A stretch of DNA of 16,249 nucleotides from Echinostoma caproni (lineage: Eukaryota > Platyhelminthes > Trematoda > Plagiorchiida > Echinostomatidae). Each line of letters opens with the position of its first letter. Positions within the stretch are counted from its first letter, which is position 1. Positions 1-8,366 of the stretch are shown piece after piece. The notes under the pieces were generated by a model that saw nothing but the letters and a program-made list of their open reading frames with translations, did no database searches and was not told the DNA's origin. The DNA is taken from the NCBI GenBank assembly GCA_900618425.1, contig UZAN01047998.1, positions 1 to 16,249 of the forward strand. Reading direction: 5' to 3'. A program made the translations under genes and the position numbers.

Positions 1-1740
1 TCGTATGTGGTTACAACTGGCCTGAGGTAGCCAAACATTGGAGTAGAAAAGTTATTGAGAAGTTTTGGAGCCATAATAATCAAGCCGATTTGTTTACGGT
101 TTTCGCAAAAGAATCCTTCATTCTAACTTAGTAGGATAACCTATTACTTGGATCTCCATACAGCACAATGCTTCCATTAGGGAAACCATTAATTAAACGT
201 GTTTCCAATTCTTTCTAGCCATTTTTACACACACACATGCGTGTGAATACTGAAGAGCGGCGAACGATCACGAAATCTTTGCGCTTATCAAGTTCACTCG
301 TTCGAAATTGGAGCGACGACTAGCTCTCATGAGATGTGCTCTCAATTCATTTAACTCATGCACCTCGAGCATTAACTTATCAAGTTAATCACGAGAAGCA
401 AAATAGAAAGCTTTATGTCATCCTCGAACAATTGTTGCAGCCTCTGAACAGAATCAACATTGCAATTTCTGTTCTGAATGTCCTAAATGTTATCATTAAA
501 GAAAACACTACTAAATTTAACAGAGTAGTCAGTTTCGGAATACTGTCAATGGCGTCGCAATTCGGGAGCTTTAGAAAAACCAGGATTGCTAGCAACCATG
601 GAATGCATCATACTGTTAATGACTCTGACTCAGTACGTTGGAAAGTTAGGTTTGAAAACACGAAAACGAGAAAACATATTCAAGAGCGCGCGTGATACCT
701 ATCCATCCTTGACTGACGAAATTAGCTCACTTTTGACCACGAAGAACAGAACCCCACCACGAGATGCAAGCTTTAGGGTCTTCGACCCCCAAACGCATGT
801 TAGAAGTGTCTGATGGTAATAGAACCTCTGAGCTTTAAACTGTCGTATCCCCTGAAGACATATTTCATCCCTGTGGCTGTTGTCATTCACCCAACTCTAA
901 TCCATGGTATGCTTCAGGAATGAGCCCGCGTAAACAGTTATACAGGTGGGTTAGATAAAAGCGAGCGTTATCGATGCCTTAAAACCCCGAGCTGGATGAC
1001 ATAAAGCATGAAATACAACTACTCTATAGTGTACGGACAAGATATATTGCTTGAATCAACCTCTATAGTAGCGATTTATCCTAACAGCAGCATTTCATGA
1101 ACCCTCATAACTATTGAGTTCAAGATGAAGGCTTTGAGAGCCACCATAAATCGAAGACTAACATAATGCTGCTTTATAATTCCCATTTGTTTGCGCAAGT
1201 CTGAACGTGCTAACAAAAGTTTCTGTGAAGCTGTGGGTTACACTAGATATTCACGAAGTGGTCTGATCCTCCTCACGGAACCAGTGGTAGTGGAGTAAGT
1301 GATACCAATGAGCAAGATCCCACGAAAGTTCACACCAGTTGTCTGATCCAACTTGCGATATTCTATCCTTTTTATAGATTAGCCGAGTTCTTAACATCGC
1401 GTGACCGTGTCCTTTGTCAGTTACATATTATCTGAGTGAATGGTTACCGTTTTGCAACCAAAAAACAGCTGTTCAGTGCTCTTTGTTGGCCGTCACGAAC
1501 GAGCCGCCATCACATCTCAAATAGCATTCAAATGTGTGAAATCAATGAATGATCAAAGAATGCTACACAGACAAGATCACAGCGGGCATATCCCGGGGTT
1601 TATGAGTTTGCATGGACCATGCAATGAGAACAACAAGTATTTACAGCGGCAATCGATTTTTTTATTCTTTGTGACTATCAACATGCTGAAATGAAATTCT
1701 TGACCACATTGTGCACCACTTTCATTTAGACTCTGTGAAC
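1..1740. other. No assignable gene
   Basis: I see no protein family, RNA gene or recognisable mobile element in this stretch. Open frames are short (119 codons at most, positions 336-695, opening on GTG rather than ATG) and do not exceed what random sequence of this composition gives. A short CA/TG-rich patch near 228-245 is the only local simple sequence. It may hold intron, intergenic DNA or repeats too decayed to read. Confidence 0.5.
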
Positions 1741-1758
1741 ATCATCATCATCATCATC
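1741..1758. repeat. (ATC)6 microsatellite
   Basis: Six perfect ATC units. Read on the minus strand this is a (GAT)n/(ATG)n run, a form of 3' tail found on some RTE-type LINEs, so it could mark the 3' end of a decayed minus-strand element lying to its right. I could not recognise any LINE coding remnant immediately to the right, so a plain microsatellite is the safer reading. Confidence 0.85.
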
Positions 1759-2199
1759 CAATTGGGTCTTAGCTGGATTAGATGAGAATTGATGTCCGTA
1801 ACGAGCTCGTAAAATTGGGTCGTGCTTTGTCGAGAGCACTCACAATAAACCTGGCAATCAATTGACCGGTATGCCTGCCTATACACTCTTGGCAATGGGG
1901 TTCCTGGCATTATCTTGAAATTGGGCAATGGATTCGAAACTGTTGGCGATACCCAATCAGCCCGGATTAGTTGTACAGTGCTGTCTGACTGCCAAGTTTA
2001 CGTTTCACATGCTCTCTACACTTTGAAAATCAGCAAAATAAAAAATCTGAAGGTAGACAAGAAACTAGGTTTACATGGAGCATTTGAAGCACTTATGGGA
2101 AAAACCAATTTCCGTGACGAGGCCTCGTCGGTATCGCTGATATGGAACAGACTTGGAAATGATGTGGGACGATTGTAGCTCGGGATGCAGATGTAGGTT
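1759..2199. other. Unassigned stretch with one open frame
   Basis: A plus-strand frame at 1915-2178 runs 87 codons, starting on TTG, with about 63% purine-first codons. It matches no family I know. It has no clear splice acceptor or promoter, and its 3' end lies beside the inverted repeat at 2200, so it may be repeat sequence rather than a gene. Confidence 0.3.
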
Positions 2200-2304
2200 T
2201 TGGTGAGTTCTCCGAGTTGAAAATGTTGTTCGTAGATGTTTCGTAGCCAAGCTAGACAACAACATCAGTGCGGCTTCGCACTTCCAGCTCGGAGAACTCA
2301 CCAA
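2200..2304 (-). repeat. Inverted repeat with hammerhead-like core, probable PLE remnant
   Basis: Two perfect 17-bp arms (2200-2216 and 2288-2304, core TTGGTGAGTTCTCCGAG and its complement) enclose 71 bases. Read on minus, the interior holds a perfect 6-bp hairpin (2267-2282, loop of 4), then CUGAUG (2268-2263), a possible imperfect stem, and CGAAAC (2243-2238). These are the two conserved halves of a hammerhead ribozyme core, though the last base of CUGAUGA is changed. Penelope-like elements are known to carry hammerhead motifs in their terminal regions, which is why I suggest that origin. I could not place a proper cleavage triplet, so I infer a decayed, probably inactive copy. Confidence 0.5.
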
Positions 2305-3705
2305 CACCAACATGGAAAAGACTTGTCCACTCGATAACAAGCGAAGATATTTGATTTGATAATTGTAAGTTCGATGTCAGCACGTGGCAAGGTTTCCTGA
2401 AATTTTGGTTGTATTATCGTTTCTGAATCAAACCAGATATTCTTGACAGGTTTTCAACAAGAAAACTAAAGAGTAACGTAACTGTCAAGGGTATATACAT
2501 GCCTATATGGTATGGTATGGCGAGAATTTCGAAAGCCGGTAAACTCGTATTTCAGCTATAAGAACATGTAAAACTGTTATATTAGACTCAAGAGAATGAA
2601 TATAATGTGAAAAGTAGATAATCTTTAGTCATCCCCACGCGTATTTGATACTGAGTTCATGAGCAACTGGGTCTTCGTCAGTAAGGAAACAAACTATACA
2701 CAGGTTTTGATTGAACTCGTGTGACACCCTGACATTTGTCAGATTTACTCTTCAAACGCCCCGTGTCTTGAACCTCATTCATAGGATTGGATATAATTGA
2801 GAGAGAGCCTAGAAATAATGACACCTCTCGTCCAACAAAGAACCTAACTTACCTATAACAACATACTCATCTGTTTCCAGTATCTATAAGTACCAATATC
2901 AAACACAAATTACTTGGCATGTTTTTAATGAGTTCTTATCAGATTGTTCCACTTCAAATACGACTAAGTTACTAAATTTTCTAGCATTTTTATGTACACG
3001 AATGTTGCTGTTCATCGTAGCTTTTACGGGGCACCATTGCATAGCAAACAGCAAATTCACCGTAAACCACCCTGCAAGTGCTTACTTAACACACTGAAAG
3101 ACGCATTCAGTAAATTCAAACAGATAAGCCATTTTGAATGTACTATTTAGTTGATTTTTGAGCCCAATACAAATGAGTCACGGAGACCACTGAAGCCATA
3201 CGAGAGGCTTCAAATGATTCGACGAGACGTGGGTGTATCGTTTACACCTTCAATCTATACGCGGTGTAGCGAGCGATTGACAGGATTAGGACGGGCAACT
3301 GCGCGGTACACGATCCCCACATGCCTTCTCGTTTGTTCAACAAGCCATGCGACATCAACGTTTGTGCGAAGATGAATTTGTTCAACATTCGTCCACCTAT
3401 GAGTATTCCGATACGTTTCGATTCGACTCGCTTACAGCGGCATGGCAATGATTTTTGCAACTAAGAAAATTGTGCCCGGATTGAAGGATTCTGGGTGGTG
3501 GCTAAGTGAATATGGGTCCGGCTAAAGCTTGATGGTACAGGTGTATTCATCTGGCATTATTCCGAATTGAGGGGAAGAACCAGACAGATGTGAAAGAGAT
3601 TCTTCAAAATCGGTACTTAAGAGTTTAGTACACGACATACTTCGCGGCAACCCACCCCGACGAAAAGGTTTTTCTTTGGGAACCCTAGCCGGAGCATTCG
3701 ACTCA
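2305..3705. other. No firm feature
   Basis: No family could be assigned. Both strands near 3150-3460 have open frames of about 72-74 codons. The minus-strand one contains a few residues reminiscent of a PLE linker and endonuclease, but no diagnostic motif aligns in one frame. A short TATGG repeat occurs near 2505-2520. Confidence 0.4.
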
Positions 3706-4090
3706 AAAGTTCAGTTCACTTCAGTTTTCACAACTATCAACCATGCGTTTTCATGCTTCGGTTTGGAAGCTGCCTTTTGAATGCCTGTTTGGATAAAATT
3801 GCAGGATGAAGATTGGAATGTTAAGAGCAGAGTCAATGAGAGCATAGAGAATTCCCATTGACGGGTTGCAAGTATAATGAGTAGATTCCCGAGCGCCACT
3901 GTTTTCGGTACCCATCTATATCGCTCATTGTCTCTAACTACCGGCTATAATGCTCTCGAGGTCCCCGTCCAAGGAGCCTAGCGCGATCTATGTGATCGAG
4001 TATTCCGGTTAGGGTTTTCATACTCTTATTTTGAGCATCCCTTGATTTTTGCCACCCACGAACTTTCGACTCAATAGTATGACCCACAAG
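3706..4090 (-). mobile_element. LINE fragment A: RTE-type 3' end, 5'-truncated
   Basis: This is the last part of an RTE-like non-LTR retrotransposon on the minus strand: the end of the RT polyprotein followed by 3' untranslated sequence. The untranslated part (about 3706-3830) aligns with that of fragment B at 8597-8740, for example the shared GGATAAAA and GATTGGAATGTT words, so A and B belong to one subfamily. The 5' edge at about 4090 abuts fragment C, which runs the other way. Boundaries are approximate. A and B have diverged clearly, so both are old copies. Confidence 0.75.
3833..4060 (-). pseudogene. LINE RT polyprotein C-terminus (fragment A)
   Basis: A single minus-strand frame of 76 codons, ending in TGA at 3835-3833, matches the C-terminal domain of the RTE polyprotein: RGWQKSRDAQNKSMKTLTG, then ARLLGRGPRE (family form RLPGWGPRD), then LETMSD and KQWRSGIYSL (family form near QWR.CI). 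An in-frame TAG lies just before LETMSD, where the family has tryptophan, so TGG to TAG is the likely change. The Gly-Gly-Gln of GGQTKT is altered. The region lies downstream of the reverse transcriptase palm and has no catalytic residues. It is a dead remnant. Confidence 0.75.
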
Positions 4091-4770
4091 ACAGTTATGC
4101 TACATAACACAGAAATTTGGCCATAAAGAAAACGGAATAAGATAGACTGTCGTTCTTTGAACACCGCCGTCTACGCAACATTGCATGAATCTCGTGGGGA
4201 AACCGGACAAATAATGATGATGGTGCAGAGTTTTATCAAATGCAGCAAGTAATCGACCTCCATAGATTATGCTGATTGGGGCGTGTCACCAAATAGACTG
4301 CCACAGCACGTAATGCAGCGTGTGGACAAAGCCAGGCGTGGTCACAATAAGACCTGGCATGATGGTATGATAACTTTCACCGGGCGACAGTCATATAAGT
4401 CGCTTTGTGCTCCATGGATGGGGATCTCTAGGTCGTGCTAACACCCTGCCAACACAGGGTCGCACTTTGTGCTCCCAGTTCGCTCCAGAATTTGCACTTT
4501 CTAAAGAAGACCTATATGAGCTCAAGTTTACGTTTATTGCATTTAAAAAACAATTGCATTCCTGTCAATAGCTACCATATTTTTCTACATGGTATTCTTC
4601 CGAAGCAATTGTTTATTCAAATTGATTCTAAGTGGTATCAATGGCTGGCCGCCATTATCACTTTGCTGTTCGCTCGTATGCTTCGTGCTATCTTTGCCTG
4701 CTGTTTACTTCTAATCTATCTCCATTGTGTTACTCATCTTATTTGTTCGTAAATATTTTCAACATGCGAC
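4091..4770 (+). mobile_element. LINE fragment C: RTE-type 3' end, 5'-truncated
   Basis: A plus-strand LINE remnant in three frames. From 4094 a frame reads VMLHNTEIWP (family form SVLLYGCETWP). After a frameshift, 4141-4296 reads DRLSFFEHRRLRNIA, stop, ISWGNR and later QVIDLHRLC, stop, LGRV (family form HRLRWLGHV). After another shift, 4289-4441 reads NRLPQHVMQ and KARRGHNKTWHDGM (family form KARGGQTKTWH). Untranslated sequence follows to about 4770 and includes a long non-stop run (4435-4752). Its 3' tail differs from that of A and B, so C is another subfamily. At least two stops and two shifts make it a dead copy. Confidence 0.75.
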
Positions 4771-5288
4771 AATCTCGTCATACATTGATTAAACTACCTC
4801 GTGGAACAAGTGGACGGACCATTCATCGGTAGTTTCAGAGTTATTTCCCAACGGAGTGTCCACAACTGCAACCTGAGTTGCCAATGCAGGAATCAGACAA
4901 CGAAAACCAAGATTCCCATAGTTGAGTTCGAAAAAGAAACAATGGCCACTGTCCACAAGAATTGAATGTTGGACAGTGAGCACGCACTCTGGCCCAAACC
5001 GGATACGGTTTCCACCTGACTTCTTATTAAATTGCTCAAATCAGGTGGTCAGTTGCTGGGAAATGCAAAATCATACAAAGTTATGGTTTTGAAGGAATGC
5101 GGTAACTGCCTAACAATTTTACTTAGATGTAGTACCTCGCTGTTACCGGTGGCGCCAACGTTGGGGGTAATGCATTCGGTCCATGACACGCAGGATCATA
5201 ACTCCAAAACTTGGACCCAATCTTAACTGGAACGGTATTCATGGTCAGTTAGCATTGGATAATTCACCCATTACCGAGGCCATAATCG
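4771..5288 (+). other. Unassigned; possible exon at its 3' end
   Basis: No family recognised. The last stretch, up to 5288, is open in a frame that includes NLNWNGIHGQLALDNSPITE and ends in a strong splice-donor sequence (CG followed by GTAAGT at 5289). A weak acceptor-like CAG at 5191-5193 would give an exon of 95 bases (5194-5288). A 6-bp hairpin (AAACCG, GATA, CGGTTT) lies near 4997-5012. Confidence 0.3.
5150..5167 (+). other. Sequence resembling a tRNA-Lys primer binding site
   Basis: TGGCGCCAACGTTGGGGG differs by one missing C and one extra T from the primer binding site complementary to tRNA-Lys(CUU) used by many LTR retroelements. No LTR ending in CA lies just upstream, and I recognise no gag frame or second LTR nearby. 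It is either chance or a relic of an LTR element; chance is somewhat more likely. Confidence 0.2.
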
Positions 5289-5666
5289 GTAAGTGTGCAT
5301 TTTTTAATTCAACTTAAGGGATGGGTCATATGGTATCTTAAGCTGTGAAAGCTATTAATTTTTTAGAAGTGGAATAATTGATTATTTTTTAAAACATTAT
5401 ATTCATTATTATGGTATCATTATTGCATGTAATATATACGTGACACATTTAGCTACTCTAATTCTACCCACAAATATTTATGCATGCTTAAGCATGTAAG
5501 CATATAATATTATTATATCATATCACGTACACCTCAAAAAGACCATGAAGCTTCATGGCGTTTTCGAGGTATAACTTTATTTATTTGTTTATCATTAGTT
5601 ACATTTTCTACTATATACATTTTATCTTTTTAATAAATTTTGATGTAAACATTATTTATTTTTCAG
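5289..5666 (+). other. Candidate AT-rich intron
   Basis: The stretch opens with GTAAGT and closes with a T-rich tract ending in TTTTTCAG. It is strongly AT-rich compared with both flanks, and its edges match the edges of the composition shift. If spliced, the open frame before it (one base of a codon carried over) continues without a stop into the frame after it. It also carries a 14-bp perfect palindrome (CATGCTTAAGCATG, 5483-5496) and the long hairpin at 5531-5570. The other reading is an AT-rich insertion with chance splice-like ends. Confidence 0.35.
5531..5570. repeat. 40-bp near-perfect palindrome
   Basis: Two 20-base arms meet with no spacer, and 17 of 20 positions pair. The inner 16 bases (CCATGAAGCTTCATGG, 5543-5558) are a perfect palindrome and the outermost five pairs (ACCTC with GAGGT) are also perfect. 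As RNA it would form a long hairpin inside the candidate intron. There is no target-site duplication or longer terminal repeat that I can see, so it does not look like a complete small transposon. Confidence 0.85.
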
Positions 5667-5773
5667 ATGCCGTTCACAGGCATAACTTCTGGGGATGCAA
5701 AACGAATAATTTAACGTTTCATTCAAAAACTTCGGTGAATAAAACGATTTTGTACATTTGCTTCCTATTTTGA
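5667..5773 (+). CDS. Candidate terminal exon, unknown protein
   Basis: If the intron at 5289-5666 is real, the frame continues as DAVHRHNFWGCKTNN and ends in ICFLF with TGA at 5771-5773, giving about 35 codons. I recognise no domain. The C-terminus is Lys/Asn-rich and then hydrophobic. An AATAAA follows seven bases after the stop. Support is only the paired splice sites, the maintained frame and the polyadenylation signal, and a frame this short can arise by chance. Alternatively, the first ATG (5667) opens a 15-codon frame that is unlikely to matter. Confidence 0.3.
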
Positions 5774-5785
5774 ATGACAAATAAA
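5738..5785 (+). terminator. Polyadenylation signals (two AATAAA)
   Basis: AATAAA occurs at 5738-5743, inside the candidate terminal exon, and at 5780-5785, just after its stop codon. The second is well placed to end the transcript of the candidate gene. The G-rich run at 5938-5990 lies about 150 bases downstream, where transcriptional pausing elements can act. Isolated AATAAA is common in AT-rich DNA, so this supports the gene model only weakly. Confidence 0.35.
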
Positions 5786-5937
5786 CTATTTTATAATGCA
5801 CTTTTTACTGCCTAGAATTGATTCGATTGATTCAGAAACATTCGTGGTGTTGTTCGGGGCGTGGGCTACTGGGTATACAAGTATAGGCAGGATTATAGGG
5901 TTACGTTAGAAAAATACTATAGCTTCTATTTTTAGTA

Positions 5938-5990
5938 GGGAGCAGGGAGATATGGGGCACAGTGGGGGTAAGTGGGAGAGGATGCGGGGG
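5938..5990 (+). other. G-quadruplex-forming G-rich run
   Basis: Six runs of three to five G (5938-5940, 5945-5947, 5954-5957, 5964-5968, 5974-5976, 5986-5990) lie on the plus strand. The first five are separated by loops of 4, 6, 6 and 5 bases, which fits the usual pattern of four G-tracts with loops up to seven. It stands out sharply from the surrounding AT-rich DNA. It could pause polymerase after the polyadenylation signal at 5780; that role is inference. Confidence 0.8.
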
Positions 5991-6900
5991 TATTATGCGC
6001 GTCATATCAGGCTGGATTAGTTGATTTCTTAACACTGAGGTTCGGTTGTAAAGGGTTTAAAAAATTGCCGTTATAAAGGGTCGATCGTTCAGTCCCAGTA
6101 AAAGTGCGAAAAAACGCGTGCCATCTTCTCACTCCGGGCGCACTGGAGTCGCACTCTAGGAGCACTTTTGCTGGCAAGGCCGATACTTAGAGATACTGCG
6201 TGATATGGCTGTTTCGTAAACAGTGGCTTCCGTGGATCTTCTCAATTTGGTTGCAACCTTATTCCACTGAAATTCACCATTTTCTCGTCGACTAATTTCA
6301 CCTTTCCTGTCTTCCTACTGTCTCCTACTGCTTCGTCCAAATGGGCAGCTAAAATACGGTAACCAAAACCGATGCAAGAAAATTCATAGGTAATGGCTGT
6401 ACAAACTGAAACTCAAATTGAAATTCCTTATGTTTGTTCATAAAATGGCTGCCCAGGGTCAACGCTTTGTTTTTAGTTTCAACATGAAAATTTTCGAATT
6501 ATTAACGTCCTGATGTATGAATAGAATTTGGAAAAAACTATCAGATACTTATATCACAGTTGGAGATCTTCCATTGTTCCGGGAGAAGTCAGATGCAGGT
6601 TCATCGGTCGGTAATTCCAATTATTGCTCGTTATTTCTAAGACACCTGTTCCACAAGTGGCTGACAGAATGTGCATAGAAAATGTGTTCATGATCCACAG
6701 GTCACAATTTTGGCTCATTATTCCACAATTAAGATTCATGAAAGCTGCCACAAATGTTTTTGTTGTTTGGCTAGTATGTGTGTGCGGTTCTGTGATATGT
6801 ATGTTGCCATGGCTTCACGACCCACCGACCGGGCCGGGGCAAATGAGCTATCTGGCTCATTTGCATCTGAACTTCCAAGGATAATAACCTCTTCCATAAT
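5991..6900. other. No assignable gene
   Basis: I see no coding family here. A somewhat GC-rich patch near 6095-6185 contains short repeated words (AAAGTGCG, AGTCGCACT) that could be an old repeat, but I cannot name it. The open frames at 6554-6884 overlap on both strands and show no domain. Confidence 0.4.
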
Positions 6901-6908
6901 AGTGTGGA

Positions 6909-6973
6909 CCAATCATGACTCTTCGGGCTGTTTCAAATCGGCTCGCATTCCACACGGCGATCGATTATAAATA
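6909..6973 (+). promoter_or_regulatory. Candidate core promoter (CCAAT and TATA boxes)
   Basis: CCAATCA at 6909-6915 is followed 51 bases later by TATAAATA at 6966-6973, a consensus TATA box. A start site about 30 bases downstream would fall near 6996-7005 and leave a leader of about 60 bases before the ATG at 7062. Just downstream are an E-box (CACGTG, 6985-6990), a second CCAAT (6997-7001) and a perfect octamer (ATTTGCAT, 7000-7007). Each motif is short, but their order and spacing in front of a well-placed ATG are suggestive. Confidence 0.4.
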
Positions 6974-7061
6974 GATATGACACTCACGTGACGTGACCAA
7001 TTTGCATGGGACTTAGTCAAAACCGCTTTGTCATTCGGGTGTTGAAGACAGTTTTCGTAAG

Positions 7062-7275
7062 ATGGGACACGGTGCGAGCAATTTGTGTGGCCATGTGGAT
7101 ACAAAAGATCAGTCTGGAATAAAACCAGGGAAAAAGGCCAAAATAACTGATGAAGTTTCATCGACAGACCCTATTGCAGATGCGAATAACAAAGAGGGAA
7201 GACCAAACGCTCCAACCGGGGACAAAAATGATCCAAGCAAAGAATGTGGCGAAGAAACTCGAAGAGAAGGTACAA
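7062..7275 (+). CDS. Candidate first coding exon, hydrophilic protein
   Basis: The frame begins MGHGASNLCGHVDTKDQSG. The ATG has A at -3 and G at +4, a good initiation context, and sits about 90 bases after a TATA box. About three quarters of the codons start with a purine, as expected for real coding sequence and higher than in other frames I checked here. The product is rich in Lys, Asp, Glu, Asn, Gly and Pro and has almost no hydrophobic stretch, so this part is probably disordered and not membrane-bound. Gly2 with Ser6 recalls N-myristoylation, but His3 is unfavourable. At 7276 GTAAGA follows CAA, a plausible donor, giving a phase-1 intron. Without splicing the frame stops at 7290-7292 (76 codons), with an AATAAA at 7470-7475. 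I recognise no family. Confidence 0.4.
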
Positions 7276-7292
7276 GTAAGATTAACCTATAG

Positions 7293-7734
7293 CTGAATCC
7301 CATGATCCCATGAGTTTTGAATTTCATCTTTGTATAAGCGGTTTGATAAAACCATTAGATGTTTGAACAAGAGAAAATATTTCCCGTGTTTAAAAACATT
7401 CTCCTCAAATCTATTAACTCCAGTTACACGAAATATTTTCTGTCCAGTGATTTATCAACTGGCCGATAGAATAAATCTGAAGTCAACCCATTTTGTACGG
7501 AGAATGGAAAGAACGAATCGAGAGTAAAAATGGGGATGTCTTTTCTTCTTCTAAATGCCATAAGCCGGATGAAGTAACTTTGTGGGTGCCATTTTACCTA
7601 GACCATCCTATTCATTAGTTCTGGGGTAAAAAAGTGAGGTGCAAACCGTAAAAGACTGGGTGAAGTCCCAAACTGTTTTGGGTGAAGAATTGANTACCCT
7701 ATGGACAGATTCCAACCATGCTGGTTGTGGGAGC
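7293..7734. other. No assignable gene
   Basis: The start of the putative intron, or the 3' untranslated region if the exon is not spliced. No family, RNA gene or mobile element recognised. One ambiguous base (N) is at 7694. AATAAA occurs at 7470-7475. Confidence 0.4.
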
Positions 7735-8366
7735 AATGTGACATTTTGTAAACACGTTCAGAGGCGAACAATGGTTTTGATTGTGGCATCGTCTAAAATG
7801 TATGGGTCGTACAAGTAAATGACACGTTAAAACGAGATGGACTTTCAGTCGTTCGTAGGTTGCAGCCTAGGGGGAGGGGTGGATGGAGTGAGTGGAGGGA
7901 TATGTTTTATTTCCCCAGGCCACGGCAACATTGCAATCAGGCGATAATGCGTCATGCGTGTGTTTGCGTTACATACAATGTGAAAAGAATAGAAAGTCAT
8001 TGAAGAGACTAGCGTAGGTAGACTATTTCTTTTCAGTCCCACGTTGTCGATTAGGCTGGAAGTATGAAAAACTGGCTTCATTACTGTCACCTCATTGCTC
8101 GAGTCAAACGTTTTTTCAAATAGATCGTCTTCTTTGAATGGAAGTTTAATAAATCATTTTGTACTCAAAGCTTCTTGAACGGCCCCATATTTCAGTCTTT
8201 CTTCTAGGCTTCTTTCGATGGGTATTCCAGGGTGTTCGTTTTTCTTGAGAATGCTTTTGATACGTTCAGGTTCATCTTCTAATGTGGATTCGGAGCGTAT
8301 CTTTCGTACACGCAAGACGAGGCGCCGCATAAAGTTTATCTTTTATCTAAGCGGCAGAAAATGATT
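7735..8366 (-). mobile_element. Penelope-like element remnant (PLE1)
   Basis: The end of a PLE on the minus strand: the last part of the reverse transcriptase, the linker, the start of the endonuclease region and about 110 bases of 3' untranslated sequence. The distal part (about 7735-7965) recurs in opposite orientation at 9370-9600, with shared blocks such as AACATTGCAATCAG and TTCAGTCGTTCG. Its 5' part, upstream of 8366, is either missing or too decayed to read. The element runs antisense to the candidate gene start at 7062. Confidence 0.65.
7845..8366 (-). pseudogene. PLE reverse transcriptase end and endonuclease start
   Basis: One minus-strand frame of 174 codons has only two internal stops (TAA at 8345-8343, TGA at 8156-8154) and ends in TGA at 7847-7845. 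It begins NHFLPLR, stop, KINFMRRLVL, matching the SFVPxxYK-L motif after the PLE reverse transcriptase palm. RKIRSESTLEDEPERIKSIL and KKNEHPG fit the linker (family form near ICS...IL..NGYP). FIKLPFK and LPTLVSSMTFYSFHIVCNAN resemble the linker and Cys region before the GIY-YIG endonuclease. The YIG signature itself is not seen after CNAN; instead the frame reads HYRLIAMLPWPGEIKHI and a Pro-rich end. No catalytic residue is preserved in this piece. Confidence 0.65.

Noticed and set aside
336..813. Overlapping plus-strand frames of 119 and 75 codons
   Set aside because: The longer one starts on GTG; neither shows a domain or splice or promoter context, and such lengths occur by chance many times in this window.
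3242..3460. Minus-strand frame thought to be a Penelope linker and endonuclease
   Set aside because: Only scattered residues (for example GIVYRA in another frame, ARYTAYRLKV) look similar; no Cys pair or YIG motif aligns in one frame.
7144..7164. CTGATGA on plus near 7147 as a ribozyme core
   Set aside because: It lies in the candidate exon, is followed by a short hairpin (GATGAA/TTCATC) and has no GAAA half at a suitable place.
7109..7327. Minus-strand frame opposite the candidate first exon
   Set aside because: Its hydrophobic make-up mirrors the purine-first plus frame, it ends without signals, and the promoter and start context support only the plus strand.
7968..8060. LINE sequence in PLE1 matching the part of LINE B next to the junction
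   Set aside because: A loose DNA match (around TTTCAGTCCC) first suggested that both copies share a LINE-PLE join, but the stretch reads clearly as PLE protein on minus, so the match is probably chance.
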